Positions 25,630 to 36,779 of a stretch of 64,000 bases of DNA are shown one piece after another. How positions within the stretch are numbered: position 1 is the first letter of the stretch; the number at the start of each line of letters is the position of its first letter. The notes under the pieces were generated by a model. It was not told the origin of the DNA. It did not search any database and saw only the letters and a list, made by a program, of their open reading frames with translations. The position numbers and the translations under genes were made by a program. Source of the DNA: Adineta ricciae (Eukaryota > Rotifera > Eurotatoria > Adinetida > Adinetidae); NCBI GenBank assembly GCA_905250025.1, contig CAJNOJ010000399.1:17924-81923 (forward strand), in the 5' to 3' direction.

Positions 25630-26503
25630 AAGTCTGTCAGATATCATACTCTTTTCACAGTTCCATAGCTGTTTGTCTTCATTGCAAACAAATAAAGTCT
25701 GAATCATCCTTCCTATTCGAAGATTTACAACATCGTTGATCATTGTAGCAACTTTGTATGAAACATATTTTACGACATAACGAAGAACTTATATGTCAAG
25801 CTCATGTCTGCTGTGATCAGTTCAATCAATTGATTCCACAGATCGAGAGTCTGTCATTTGAACAACAATTCACATTAGCTGAAGGTATGATCTGTGGCAC
25901 TTACAAGAAGAAACTTGATGATATGTTTTCATTCTGACAGAACATTTGAATATTTGGATGGACAAGCAAATGAAACAGTTGAACAAAATCTATCAATAAA
26001 GGTTGTTCGAATTGACAAAGACACATCTCACAATCAACGAAAAATGGACACATTTCAAACAGAACCAACGAAATCGATTAGAAGATATTAGACAACGTTT
26101 GTTCAATTTGAAGTTGAATAAGCAAATTGGTATTGAACAATTACACCGATTGAAAACAATCATCGAACAATTACAAGAAGAACTTCATCAATTTCGAACC
26201 GAACATTTCAAGAATGATATGTATTTAAATTGTGACAATACGCAAAACTCTCGATTAAATGCAGATGTAAAACCATTTGAATATGTTCCAAAGAAAGAAC
26301 AATCGAACTCGTTCTCTTCTGTTCGATCAGATGATTTTCTAAATCACTTATTCGATGAATGTGCTTTTGTTACTCCCGTTCATCAAGTAATCTCTATCCT
26401 TTCTTTCCCTTTCCATCTGATTTCTCATCTTGTAGTCGATGTGATCTATTCAGTGAATCACTGTCAACTATTCGAAGCAGATAAACAAGTTTTCATTCAA
26501 TAG
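25630..26503 (+). pseudogene. Decayed B-box / coiled-coil protein gene
   Basis: From an ATG near 25622 (MEVCQISYSF) the frame reads AVCLHCKQIKSE, then LQHR, stop, SL, stop, QLCMKHILRHNEEL, a C-x2-C...C-x2-H pattern like the B-box zinc finger of a large rotifer family. A canonical intron (about 25884-25940) leads into a coiled coil, WMDKQMKQLNKIYQ, interrupted by TAA at about 25995, then continuing in the same frame (FKQNQRNRLEDIRQRL, LHRLKTIIEQLQEELHQF) to 26503. Three in-frame stops in an otherwise coherent frame suggest a pseudogene. The 3' part has no ATG of its own near its start. Sequence error is an alternative, but three independent hits make it unlikely. Confidence 0.55.
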
Positions 26504-26585
26504 TCTGATAACTTCTTACATGATTTTTATTTCTTTTTTAAGATAATCAAAAGCAGTCGTGATGATGATTAATCTTATCTTTTAG

Positions 26586-27336
26586 ATGTCTAATTCGAAA
26601 ATTAGTCTTGATGAAATCATTCGCTTCACATCACGAACAGCTGGTCGTGATAAAATCTACCGAACAATTCAATATGCATCACGCTTTCTCGCATGGTACT
26701 ATATAAAGAAACGAGGAGTTGCCAATGGTGAACTGTTTCAAAACATCGAATCAATGATGAGTTTGACTCGAAAAGGTAAAAAAAAGAACATTTGTATAGT
26801 AAGGAAAGTTTATTGATTGTTTTATTTTTGAAGGAATGCGACTTGGTCGATTTGTTGATTATGTAAAAAGTGTTTTGGAAAGTTTTCATATTCGAAACAA
26901 ACGAATTGGAACATTGTTCGGTTTGATTGCTGTTTGTCAAGGTTTATTCATGTTCTTCGACAATATTTTATTACTTCATCGATACAAAATCCTCCATTTG
27001 ACAAATGCACAACGTTTTCAACAATATCTTTATCAAGTATGGCTTCTTTGGGTGTCCTGTGCATTGACACGAGATTATTATGAAATTCAAGCATCATTTC
27101 ATATTGGACAATATCATCAAAAACAAGATAAATCATTGATGCGTCAAGCAAATCTGTTCTGGGCAAATAAACCGTTAGTGATTGACACAATCAAAAATCT
27201 TTGCGATCTTTACATTCCATTGTCGAATTTGAATGTTGTTCGTGCTAATCCAGGTTTACAAGGTTTCGCTGGAACGGTTTCATCGTTGTTGGGTTTGTTG
27301 CAATTGTGGGATAAAAGTTATCAATTGCCATCATAA
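26586..27336 (+). CDS. PEX11: Peroxisomal membrane protein 11 (peroxisome elongation/division)
   Basis: Membrane protein that tubulates and divides peroxisomes. Two exons (26586-26775, 26834-27336) give 230 residues, typical for PEX11A/B. The N-terminal amphipathic region has the family wording AGRDKIYRTIQYASRF, followed by RLGRFVDYVKSV, and the C-terminus has a hydrophobic GFAGTVSSLLGLLQLW segment with a short terminal tail. TTATCTTTTAG immediately precedes the ATG, so the start codon abuts a splice acceptor with no visible leader exon. The gene stands 108 nt upstream of DCTN5 on the same strand. Confidence 0.92.
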
Positions 27337-27444
27337 AAACGATTTTCATATTTTGATTGTGATTTACTTCGTTTTTTAGCAGATGCTTGTAAAGAGAGTT
27401 TGTGAGGCGCAGTTCTATTTATTCTTGATTGTGCTTTTTTGTAG

Positions 27445-28101
27445 ATGGAATTACCGGAAGTTTCGTATAAAAAAGCGGATTTTATTGAAACTACATCAGG
27501 TAAGAGAAGAATTTGAATGAACCATCAATGTTTCTGTTGTGATGATTTAGGAAACAAAGTTTGTCGTCGTTCGATCATGTGTGGTTCACAAAATATAGTT
27601 CTTCAAGGTAAAACTATTGTTATGGCTGATTGTATTGTTCGTGGAGACTTGGCCGCTGTGAAAATTGGTAAAAACTGTGTCATAGGAGAGAAATGTGTTA
27701 TTCGTCCACCGTTCAAGAAATTTGCCAAAGGTGTGGCATTCTTTCCTATGCAAATCGGTGATCATGTGTTTATCGAAGATGAATGTGTGATCAACGCTGC
27801 ATCGATTGGATCATATGTACACGTTGGAAAGAATAGTGTTATTGGAAGACGATGTATTATTATGGATTGTTCATATATTTTGCCAAATAGTGTTATTCCA
27901 CCCGAAACAGTCATTCCTTCGTATAGTACGTGAGAAAAGAAATCGAATGAAGTTGGTGAATGACATTTGTTTGTGTTTTTTTTTGTAGCGATTTATGGTG
28001 GATCACCTGCAGCATTTGTTGAAGATTTTCCGGAAACAGCAAAAGAATTGATGATTGATGTGACACAATCGTTTTATCAAAATTTTAAACCGCTTCAATG
28101 A
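27445..28101 (+). CDS. DCTN5: Dynactin subunit 5 (p25, left-handed beta-helix)
   Basis: Pointed-end subunit of dynactin, used in dynein cargo binding. Three exons (27445-27499, 27551-27925, 27989-28101) give 180 residues, against 182 in human. It starts [16 protein letters not shown] and shows hexapeptide-repeat wording ([39 protein letters not shown]) and the end [24 protein letters not shown] abuts the ATG, again without an upstream exon, 108 nt after the PEX11 stop. The spacing and acceptor suggest co-transcription with trans-splicing. Confidence 0.95.
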
Positions 28102-28289
28102 TAGTTTGGCGTTTTGTTGCGAGACTTGTGGTGAAAGATGGTCGATGTTTTATTCTTTATGAGGAGCAATCTCTTCTTTCAAGGGAAATTTGTATTTTCT
28201 ATTCGTTATGATTATAAATCTATTTAGAAATGATAAAGGAATCATATCAGTTATTCAATGAAATTTAAGAAAGGTCTAATAGAACAAGA

Positions 28290-29677
28290 TCAATGATGCC
28301 TGAGAAGAGTTTCGATTGCTTGTATGAGACGGACAGTACGTGGATCCAAAGTTGGCACACTGAAATCAAGATGATTGCAAACGTGGGCAAAGCTTAGTTG
28401 ATATGGAGGATAAGCTAATGCACAACTACCACCCATACCTATTAGAAGGAAAGACAGAAATATCGTTGTTGAAATGATCAATTCAATCCAATCGATATTA
28501 CCTTTGTGACCAAATACGCCTGTTGTGAATGCTTTGAAATAATTCCCATAGGCATGAAAACCACCACGAGCAAAGTTTGATGTCACACCAAAGAGAATGC
28601 GATCAGGTTCATCTTTTGGTGTGACACTTGTTGTCGCTTTTGTTAATGTTTTTTCAGTTATGAAACATGGTTTGGTTTCACCATTTTCATGAACATCACC
28701 AATCAATCGTGCATAAATTCGAGCTAATGTTCGAGCATTTGTTATTCCGTTAGCAGCCGGAATCTGTGCACGATGAAGTTCAGTTTTGTTGAATACGATA
28801 TTTGTACTAGAAGGTGGTTCCATTGGAAAAGCCCCGCTGCAAGAGAGAGCTTTTTGAGTGAGAATATCCATGGGCGGCAGAGGAGCTGGAGTGAGAATGA
28901 TCTTCAAACGAAACAAAAAGAGATCAGTTTTTTTAGTCAGCTTGACCACTGGGTGCGTACTTTCTTGATAAGTGGAGCCACACGTGCCTCGATTTCGTCA
29001 TTTGGCACACCAACATAGAATTCGTTATCCAGTTCATCACGAACAAATTCACCAAACGATCGATGTTTAGGATCAACTCGACGAACTAATTCACCAGCAA
29101 GAAAGCCAACTGTCACAACATGATAACCATGCGTAGTTCCTGGTTGCCAATATGGTTTTTGAGCTGCTAATAATGATGTCATCCGAGACCAATTACAAAC
29201 ATCATCAAGTGTCAATGGCTCATCAACACATGGTAATCCACCTCGATGTGACATTAGTTCACCAACAGTGATGTTCTAAATGAATAGATATTCACAATTC
29301 TTAATCTTCTCCTCGTTTCCAAACGGAACACATACCTCTTTCCCATTTTCACCAAATTCTGGCCAATATTTTGCAACAGGTTCATCATAATCTAGCCAAC
29401 CTCGATCAACACAGAGAGCAATGGCCGCAGCCGTCACTCCTTTTGTTGCTGAAAACACTAGCTGCAGTGTTTGCGATGTGTAGGGCTCTTCTCTATGCTG
29501 TACATCTTTCCATCCACCACTCAAATCGATCACACATTGTCCGCGATGATAAACACACACACTTGCACCTATGTCCAATCCGTCAATGAAATTCTGCTCA
29601 AAAACTGTGCGTACAATCTCCCAGCCTGGTGCTACATATCCATGAATATTGACATCATTGTTACAATTATTTGCCAT
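28290..29677 (-). CDS. Class C beta-lactamase-like serine hydrolase/esterase
   Basis: Four exons (29677-29336, 29275-28961, 28901-28502, 28438-28290) join in frame to 401 residues, the size of EstB/LACTB-type proteins. The nucleophile motif S-x-x-K is present as FSATKG about residue 75, and a late GHKG matches the H/K-x-G box. The central YHVVTVGFLAGELV sits where the Y-x-N/Y-S-x motif is expected. No signal peptide or mitochondrial presequence is obvious, so a cytosolic location is likely. The family covers carboxylesterases and peptidase-like enzymes in bacteria and some animals; antibiotic resistance is not implied. It is convergent with DCTN5; an acceptor-like TTCTTTTTAG lies about 25 nt before the ATG. 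Confidence 0.85.
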
Positions 29678-31568
29678 CGATGAAATTCACTTAATCAATC
29701 TAAAAAGAATTCAAAGAGCGATACTTTTTCTCTATTTCATTGAAGTGACTTCGTATAGCTATGATCAGCAGGATAAATTTTTATACCTGTATCGAATATA
29801 TACAAAGTAAGAAAAGAAACAAAATGTCGTGTCACGTTTTCTATTGTTTTATAATACTTAGCTTGACAAATATTGATGGATGTCATAAATATTTATTTGT
29901 CAATGTTCTTAAAATGTGATTCATCTTTTGAGATCCAGCGAAAGAAGAAGACATACAAAAAATCTATTCAATACTAAAAAAAACAACTCCAAGCATCTTG
30001 ACAAATCGATCAATTTGTGGATTAAGATTCGATTTTTAGCGAAGACAAAAAGATACTCAATACACACACTGAGACAAGGATTGGTATTTCGCTAACAAAT
30101 TATGAACAAAAAGGAAAATAGAAGATTTATATTTGTAAAAGAACTGTGCTAAATTATATAGAAGCGAATCGACATAAGCTTTTCCGAAATTTTCATGTTT
30201 TTTTGCAGTTTTTGAAGAGGAAAGGGAATGGTTTTTGGAAGCTTTATTAATACACCCGTTTGCAAAACTGACTTTTCCCTACAAAATCCAACAATCGATG
30301 TATCCCTTTGTATTATGCTAATGTTTAGCTGCCAAATGTTTTTATTTTTCAAATCGGTTGCATTTGGCATTGTTGATAGTTTATTTGTAATTGGAAGTTT
30401 GTTCCTGAGAAAATATTCACAGCTTCGAATCTACATATCAGTGAATATCAAATTCTCTAAAAGATTCTTTGCTTTGCACAATTACTCACTCGAACGAGTA
30501 CCTACCTAGTTCGACTTATAATGTATAGTAAAATCTCTTCATAATGAACGCCATCGGGACTTTTCAAAATGTCCAATAAGTAGAAGAAGGATCTTTATTG
30601 AGATAACACTATTATAGACGGAGTAAATGAGTTCTATGGTCATTTGAAAATTAATAACGAATAAATATACAACGGTATGGTTCACTGTTGTTTGTAGAGA
30701 CTCAATTTAAGTAAAAACTGATTCGTCGAATTTGAAAGTGTCCACTGTGCGTGCTCAATTCCTAATACACTCTGGTGCTTATCTAGATATAGTCATACTG
30801 ATGGCGTTACTAAGGATGGACTAGGTAGAGCACCGCCCAACCATCGGTCATTTCTTGAAAACTGATTTTTGTGGTGATAGACATAATAAAATACTAGGTG
30901 TGTATATTCACTCATGCCTTCCCTTATAGCTACTTAGTCGAAATTATGTTTGACTTCTTGTCTTAATTACTAGTTTCAGAATTATTATGTTATAGGTTAT
31001 TCAGAATGGAAATCTTCATATTCATTGATGAATTATTCATCTAAAATGAAACTGACTTTCATGTATACACATCATGTGTTGTATTGATATTCATCACATA
31101 TATCTTTTAGATGAATATTAAATCCAATACAGAGTATTACTTTAAAGTGCAAAAAAAACACATATATAATGGCGATTACATGTTACTATGGTTCTGTGAG
31201 AGTAACTAAATGTTTGGCATAGCGATGAATTGTCGAAATTTCTCATCTAAAAGACATACTTTGATACAATCTGAAAGTTTTCGATTAATATAAATGATTC
31301 TTCATCGTTAAAGATTTAAATCGATATTATTAATCAAATCTCACGCGCTTATTTGTGTCAGATTGATATGAAATGAAAATATCAAGCTGACACCCACTTT
31401 TAATGAGAATATTTGCAAAAGTATCAGTATAGACAGATAAGACACACATAAACCCAATGTCTCTTCTATGATGGTAACATATTGAATTGATTGTCTAATA
31501 GAAAATCTTTGGATAAAACTTCAACAACATTTGACATTGGTATGTAAATTTGTGATCATTGTTGAACA
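29678..31568. other. 1.9 kb AT-rich gap, possibly with old transposon debris
   Basis: No supported gene. Around 30520-30625 the sequence reads like one end of a pogo/Tigger-type element (TAGTAAAATCTCTTCATAAT, then ...TATTGAGATAACACT), but I find no matching inverted end. At 31035-31116 a perfect 12-bp inverted repeat (ATTCATCTAAAA / TTTTAGATGAAT) frames a palindrome-rich stretch. The small open frames at 30149-30509 show no domain. Confidence 0.35.
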
Positions 31569-33066
31569 ATGTTTGGAAGAATTCAATCATTTCAAATCGT
31601 CAAACTTCTCACAAGTGTTTGTTTCATTCTTATGATTTACAAATATTTAAATGAATATCCAAATCCTGATTTCACTGATTCATCTTATATCAACTTAACA
31701 TTCAATGCATTAAAACACGCTAAACATGAAGAAATGAACTTTAAAACACAATATCAATTAACAGGGATTATTGTTTCCTCTCAACACTCTCCGAATATCA
31801 AACCATTACTTCACTATTATCTTGAAACGAAACTTTTCCAAGAAATTATCATTTGGAACGATGATCCACAAAAGAATTTAACTCTAAATTCTCTTTTAAA
31901 TAAAAACACATCATCAATTCGTATTCATATCATCAATTCCAATAAAACTCTTCGAGATCAATCAAAATATCGTGCATGTGCATTAGCACAAACACTTGTT
32001 TGTTTCTATGTCGATGTTGAATGGAACATCAAATCATATATTCGAAGTCTCATATCAAGTTTTCGATCTGATCCAAATGTTTTACACACAACAAGTGATT
32101 TGTCGATGTTTTATAAGAACATGTTCAAAACATATTTCGACGAGTCAATTGATTTGCATACGGGATTTGCAGTGATGAATAGAGGAAGTGTGTTTTTACG
32201 TGAACATGCACAAAGACATTTACAATTTTTAGAAATTCATTTCAAAGATCATCCAGGTTTGAATTTCGATAGTAAATTGATTATGAAAGAATTTGTTTTC
32301 TATTCATAATTTAGAGTTCTGGCTATTTAGTGATGTTTATTTTCCGATTTGGTTCAATGATATTCCAACTCAATTAATAGTTAATGTTCAATCATTGCCA
32401 ATTACTGAAAATCAACGTAAAGCTGATATTTATCCCATACGGAAAATCACTGAATTACAACAAACAAGTTCTATTCTTGCTCTTCGTCAACTAGAATCAT
32501 CTTTACGTTTAAATGAACGAAAAACCAATGGAACTTTCCCTCGACATCAACAACGTCGATTTCCATATCTTATCAAAACATCAAGTCCAACTGATGAGTT
32601 CATTTTATTCAGTAATATTCTTGCTTTTGATATTTCGACTCAACACACAAGACGTGGAAATGAATTCAAATCGAACGATTCTATGGATTCGAATGTAACG
32701 AAGGCGATTGATGGTGATGAAACAACGTGTTGGAATCCACGAAGATTTGTCAACAAAGGCGATTTCTTTGCTTTTGATTTCCATTCCATTGAAACAAATA
32801 TCATTCTTCTGCTAATTGTCAATCAGAGTGAAAATTTTCGAAATTATTTAGATATTCATGTGTCATTTGATGGTCAATGGTGGATTTCTTCTCCGTTATT
32901 ATCTCAGCAAATCAAATCAGAAAAGTTTATTGACAATTTCCATCGATTAATAATCGATTCGAAACACTTTCCACTCCAACTCCGATCATTTCGTTATATT
33001 TCATTCAATGCAACACGTTATCTCTCCGAAAGTTTTTCTCTATGTGAAGTCAAATTGCTGAAATAA
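31569..33066 (+). CDS. Golgi-type glycosyltransferase-like protein with C-terminal discoidin-like domain
   Basis: Two exons (31569-32271, 32315-33066) give 484 residues once a 43-nt intron with good GT-AG ends is removed; the join reads NFDKFWLFSDVYFP. An N-terminal hydrophobic anchor at residues 9-27 (FQIVKLLTSVCFILMIYKYL) predicts a type II Golgi protein. The stem leads into a domain with LTGIIVSSQHSPNIKPLL, KLFQEIIIWNDDP and CFYVDVEW, in the manner of GT-A fold transferases (GT64-like wording), with the D-x-D replaced by D-V-E. The C-terminal 150 residues have AIDGDETTCWNPRRF and end SFSLCEVKLLK, typical of an F5/8 type C-like carbohydrate-binding fold. The substrate is unknown; the glycosyltransferase assignment is an inference from pattern. 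Confidence 0.6.
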
Positions 33067-33409
33067 TCTTTGTGAAATTCTATAATGTCTGTGATGATCT
33101 GAACAATATCACGTTTCTCGAATACGAAATTTGTTGTTTCTTTATAAGAGATCTGTTATTGTTGGAATAAGGAAGAGACGGCAATTCTTGATTTAAACTG
33201 TTATCGAATTTTTCCTTTAGAGTGTATCGATGTCGCTGATGTGAAGAATGGTTTTCCACAAATATTAGGAAATATTTTTCGACAAATAGAAACGAGAGAA
33301 TCAATTTCCGTAAAACGTTTGATTCCTATGAAGATTATCTCTTGCTTTTCTCAGTCGTTTCACAATACTGACTTCCATTAAAAACACTATCATAGGTATA
33401 TAGCATAAC

Positions 33410-33702
33410 TAGGGGTGTTACTTTATCTTTATTTTTCTTTAAATAAAGAATAAAGAATTTTTTTACAATTTTTGACCAAACACAATAAAATTTTTGATAT
33501 TCACAAATTAAATTAACGGGGAGTTATGTCGTGAGACAAGATGTTACATTTTACCTAAGATTAGGTTCATTTTCTGACTTAACATATAATCTCACACTTG
33601 GCTGAAAAATTAGGTATGTTACTTTTTCTTTACTTTTCTTGAAATAAAGAATAAAGATAATCTTTACTTTATAAATAAAGTAAAGATAAAGTAACACCCC
33701 TA
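33410..33702. mobile_element. Non-autonomous hAT-type MITE, 293 bp, with 8-bp target-site duplication
   Basis: The two ends are perfect inverted copies of TAGGGGTGTTACTTTATCTT (33410 onward, and its reverse complement ending at 33702), continuing in A/T-rich imperfect repeats. The element is flanked on both sides by the direct repeat AGCATAAC (33402-33409 and 33703-33710). An 8-bp duplication with a TAGGGGTG-type terminus is characteristic of the hAT superfamily. There is no coding capacity, so it would need a transposase supplied elsewhere. The perfect duplication and termini suggest fairly recent insertion. Confidence 0.85.
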
Positions 33703-33710
33703 AGCATAAC

Positions 33711-34542
33711 AGAGTACAATTTATTAACGCTATCAATGAAAACTAGGAGTCTTGCTTTGTGCTGCTATATGCTTTCAAAGTCTAGAATCGTTCTAGGAAG
33801 AAGAATCTTTAAAAACGAGCGCACGATAAGTCCGAACTAACCGATCGATTGTCGCATGTGATTTACATTATGTTATGGACTAGTGATTCTCCTCGGAAAC
33901 TTCTATAATTCTTCTTTAGTCGTACTCGATAGAGGTAGTTGAGATTGTACTGTATATAAGGATACTATATGATTTTAATATATTACATCCTCTATTCTTC
34001 ACCTTTCAGCTTTTACTATTGATTTGGTATAGGCAAACACACATTCTAAACATTATATACAGATAGTTTTCGATGGATAATTCGCTCGAAGAGCTTGAAC
34101 TACATCAATGGTGAATCCAAACTTCAATCATTTCAGAACAAAGAAGAGATTCAAATTACTGATTTGAAGTTAATATAAATCGGTCTTAGACAATATTTCT
34201 TAAGGCATAATAACGAGTTTTATATAAAATGGTCGCTACAGCACTCTTGTGCTAATTATGAGAACTGAAAAAATCGTTTCTAAACTTGTTCTGTTTCGAT
34301 CATTCTGTTGTTCGTAATAGTAAACGACGCCATCTCTTACTCAATCATTTTTATTGCTCGAAGAGACTAAGCCAATAATACATTTTTGTTCTTTTCGTTT
34401 CTTCACGTATGTAACCAATGAAATCGTTGCGTCGTTTATATGGAGAAGTATGTTTCATGAAATAAAAACAACAGAAATTGTTTGAGAATCTAATGTATTA
34501 GTTCATCAGGTGGCCATTAGTGCCGCCTATTACAAATATCGA
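33711..34542. other. Intergenic DNA upstream of the USP gene
   Basis: No gene seen. Near 34490-34510 an acceptor-like TAGTTCATCAG precedes an open frame that continues into the USP exon, so a 5' exon or leader may attach there. Confidence 0.35.
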
Positions 34543-36465
34543 ATGAGCCGACAAAAAACTTCTCCAGGTATACCATTACCACCTTCATCAACTTATTCAA
34601 GTAAATATTCCACACCGGCACGTTCAGTACCACTCGGAACAACTACAAATGTTGCCGCAATAGCAAGATCTATTAATAATATGAGCATATCAGCTGGAAC
34701 TAGTCGAACGCCGTCGTCAACTGAACGACCACTTCGATCAACCAGGATTACTTCGCTTCGAACGGGATCGTCTAGTCAAGATCGATCAGTATGCAATTTT
34801 TCTTTAAGGTTCGTTCGAAAGATTGTTATTTGATCGATCAATTTTTTAGAATGTCCAAACAAATGGAATTACTCATGACCATACAGAACAAACAATGAAT
34901 CCTACAGCGACTGTTTATAGTATCTCTTCGAATAATGAATCTTCAATTTCAAAAATCTCATCAACCGCAACTGCAGTACCGAAGACAACAACAAATTCTC
35001 AATCAAATTTAATGAATGGTGGCCTATGCGGTCTACAGAATCTCGGAAACACAGTAAAGTTCATCGAATGTAGTCCCTTTCTTCAAAGAATCAATCGTTT
35101 AGTGTTTTATGAATTCGGTACTACAATGTTTATCGAATACAAAACCTCTTTTATTGTATTGTTTGGAAGAGAATCTCGACGATCAATTGAACACATCAAC
35201 AACAAGCGTGATGAAAGGCGTTCTAATGAAAGGTTTGTGTGCAAACAAAATCGATTGTACTGAGCTTTTATATGATTGATTACGTTTTAGAATATGCTAG
35301 TTTAATTCGTAAGATGTGGTTATCATCCGACAAGCGATCGATTGTTAGTCCATCGTCTTTCAAGAATACGATTGGAAAGTTCGCTCCACGTTTTACGGGT
35401 TATTCGTAGGTGAAAAGTTTCACTGAATATCAACTATTGATTTGCTTCTCTTTTAGCGAACAAGATTCACAAGAATTTCTACGGTATCTTTTGCAAGGCT
35501 TGAGCGAAGATGTGAATCGAGTACGGATTAAGCCAGCAGCGATTACTGTTGACGAAAAACAAGAAGAACGAATGAGGTAAAATAAGAAGAAGATTAGCAT
35601 TGAAAGACAATGTTTCATCTTTAGGGAAATCGATCGCGCGAAAGCCAGTTGGCAACGCTGCTTAAAATATGAGAATAGTCGACTCGTTGGTATGTTTGAC
35701 TGGAAGGAAGTTTTAGTAAATTATCGATTTATTTTGAAGATATCTTCGCTGGCCAGTTAAAAAGCACTCTAGAATGTTCGTTTTGTCAATATCAATCGAT
35801 AACCTTTGATATGTTTTGGGATCTATCGATACCTTTGCCACGTGTAAGTAGTGAACGACACGAATAGAACAAGAAGCGGATTTTGTTGTCTTACAGGATA
35901 AATCATCAACTAGTTTACAAGAATGTTTTCAATTATTTATGAACAAAGAAGAACTTGATGGCGACGAGAAACCGGTAAGAGAAAATGAAAGAACTGAATA
36001 TAAATTTTCTTTATCTTCGGTTGTGTTAGATGTGTGCTAAATGTAAACAAAAACGTCGATGTACCAAACAACTCTCAATTCAGAAATGTCCCGAAATTCT
36101 TGTTCTTCATCTCAAACGTTTTTCTCAATCTTTTGGTCGAGGGAAACTCAACAATTTAGTAAAATTTCCCATCGAAAACCTTCGACTCAACGAGTTCATA
36201 TCCGAAAGTGCCGAAGGTTTGTTTCTTCCATCAATTCTTCTCATTCCCTTCATATCTCAATCTTCCAGGACCACCCCCAATCTACAATTTATTCGGCATT
36301 TCAAATCATAGTGGTTCACTTTACACCGGCCACTATGTCGCTGAATGTAAACATCCGTTCACACATGAATGGCATGAATTTAACGATTCAAATGTTCATA
36401 CAATCAACGATGAAGAGAGTATCATATCGTCGAATGCATATGTGTTATTCTACGAACGACAATAA
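34543..36465 (+). CDS. Ubiquitin carboxyl-terminal hydrolase, USP2/USP21-like
   Basis: Cysteine protease that removes ubiquitin. Ten exons (34543-34788, 34850-35053, 35103-35232, 35291-35405, 35457-35576, 35625-35689, 35740-35843, 35897-35974, 36030-36216, 36269-36465) join to 481 residues. After a Ser/Thr-rich N-terminus of about 150 residues the catalytic domain starts GLCGLQNLGNT, with the catalytic Cys opening the next exon (CFMNSVLQCLSNT). The zinc-ribbon CxxC pairs (ECSFCQYQ, MCAKCKQKRRC), the His box (ISNHSGSLYTGHYVAECK) and the final FNDSNVHTI...SNAYVLFYERQ are intact, so the enzyme should be active. Domain wording is closest to USP2/USP21. The start is the first ATG; the frame is open upstream to about 34510, so a 5' extension is possible. 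Confidence 0.9.
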
Positions 36466-36779
36466 TCGAGAAGAAGGCTTTTTTTATCGTTTGTTTGTTG
36501 AAGTTGAATTCTTTTTTTTTTTAATATCTCAGATCTTCCGAATGACGAATATTTTCAAAATTGTTTCCCCTCTTGAGTTTGTTTTTCAGTGTGTTTACAC
36601 ATACGACAATGCTTTAACGGATTGTAACTAAATCAATGAAAGCCCAGCGTGTTTTGTTTGACGTTTTCTTCGTTTTTTTTTCTATGCATAATGAACGATT
36701 GAATCTGTTTTCTTTTTTTGAAATATTTTATAGAAAAATCGAAAGGATTTATCAATCTACTTTGTAGATGTGAATAAAT

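Noticed and set aside
36059-36631. 190-codon plus-strand frame overlapping the end of the USP gene
   Set aside because: It is the out-of-frame shadow of USP exons 9-10, whose own frame has all the catalytic motifs.
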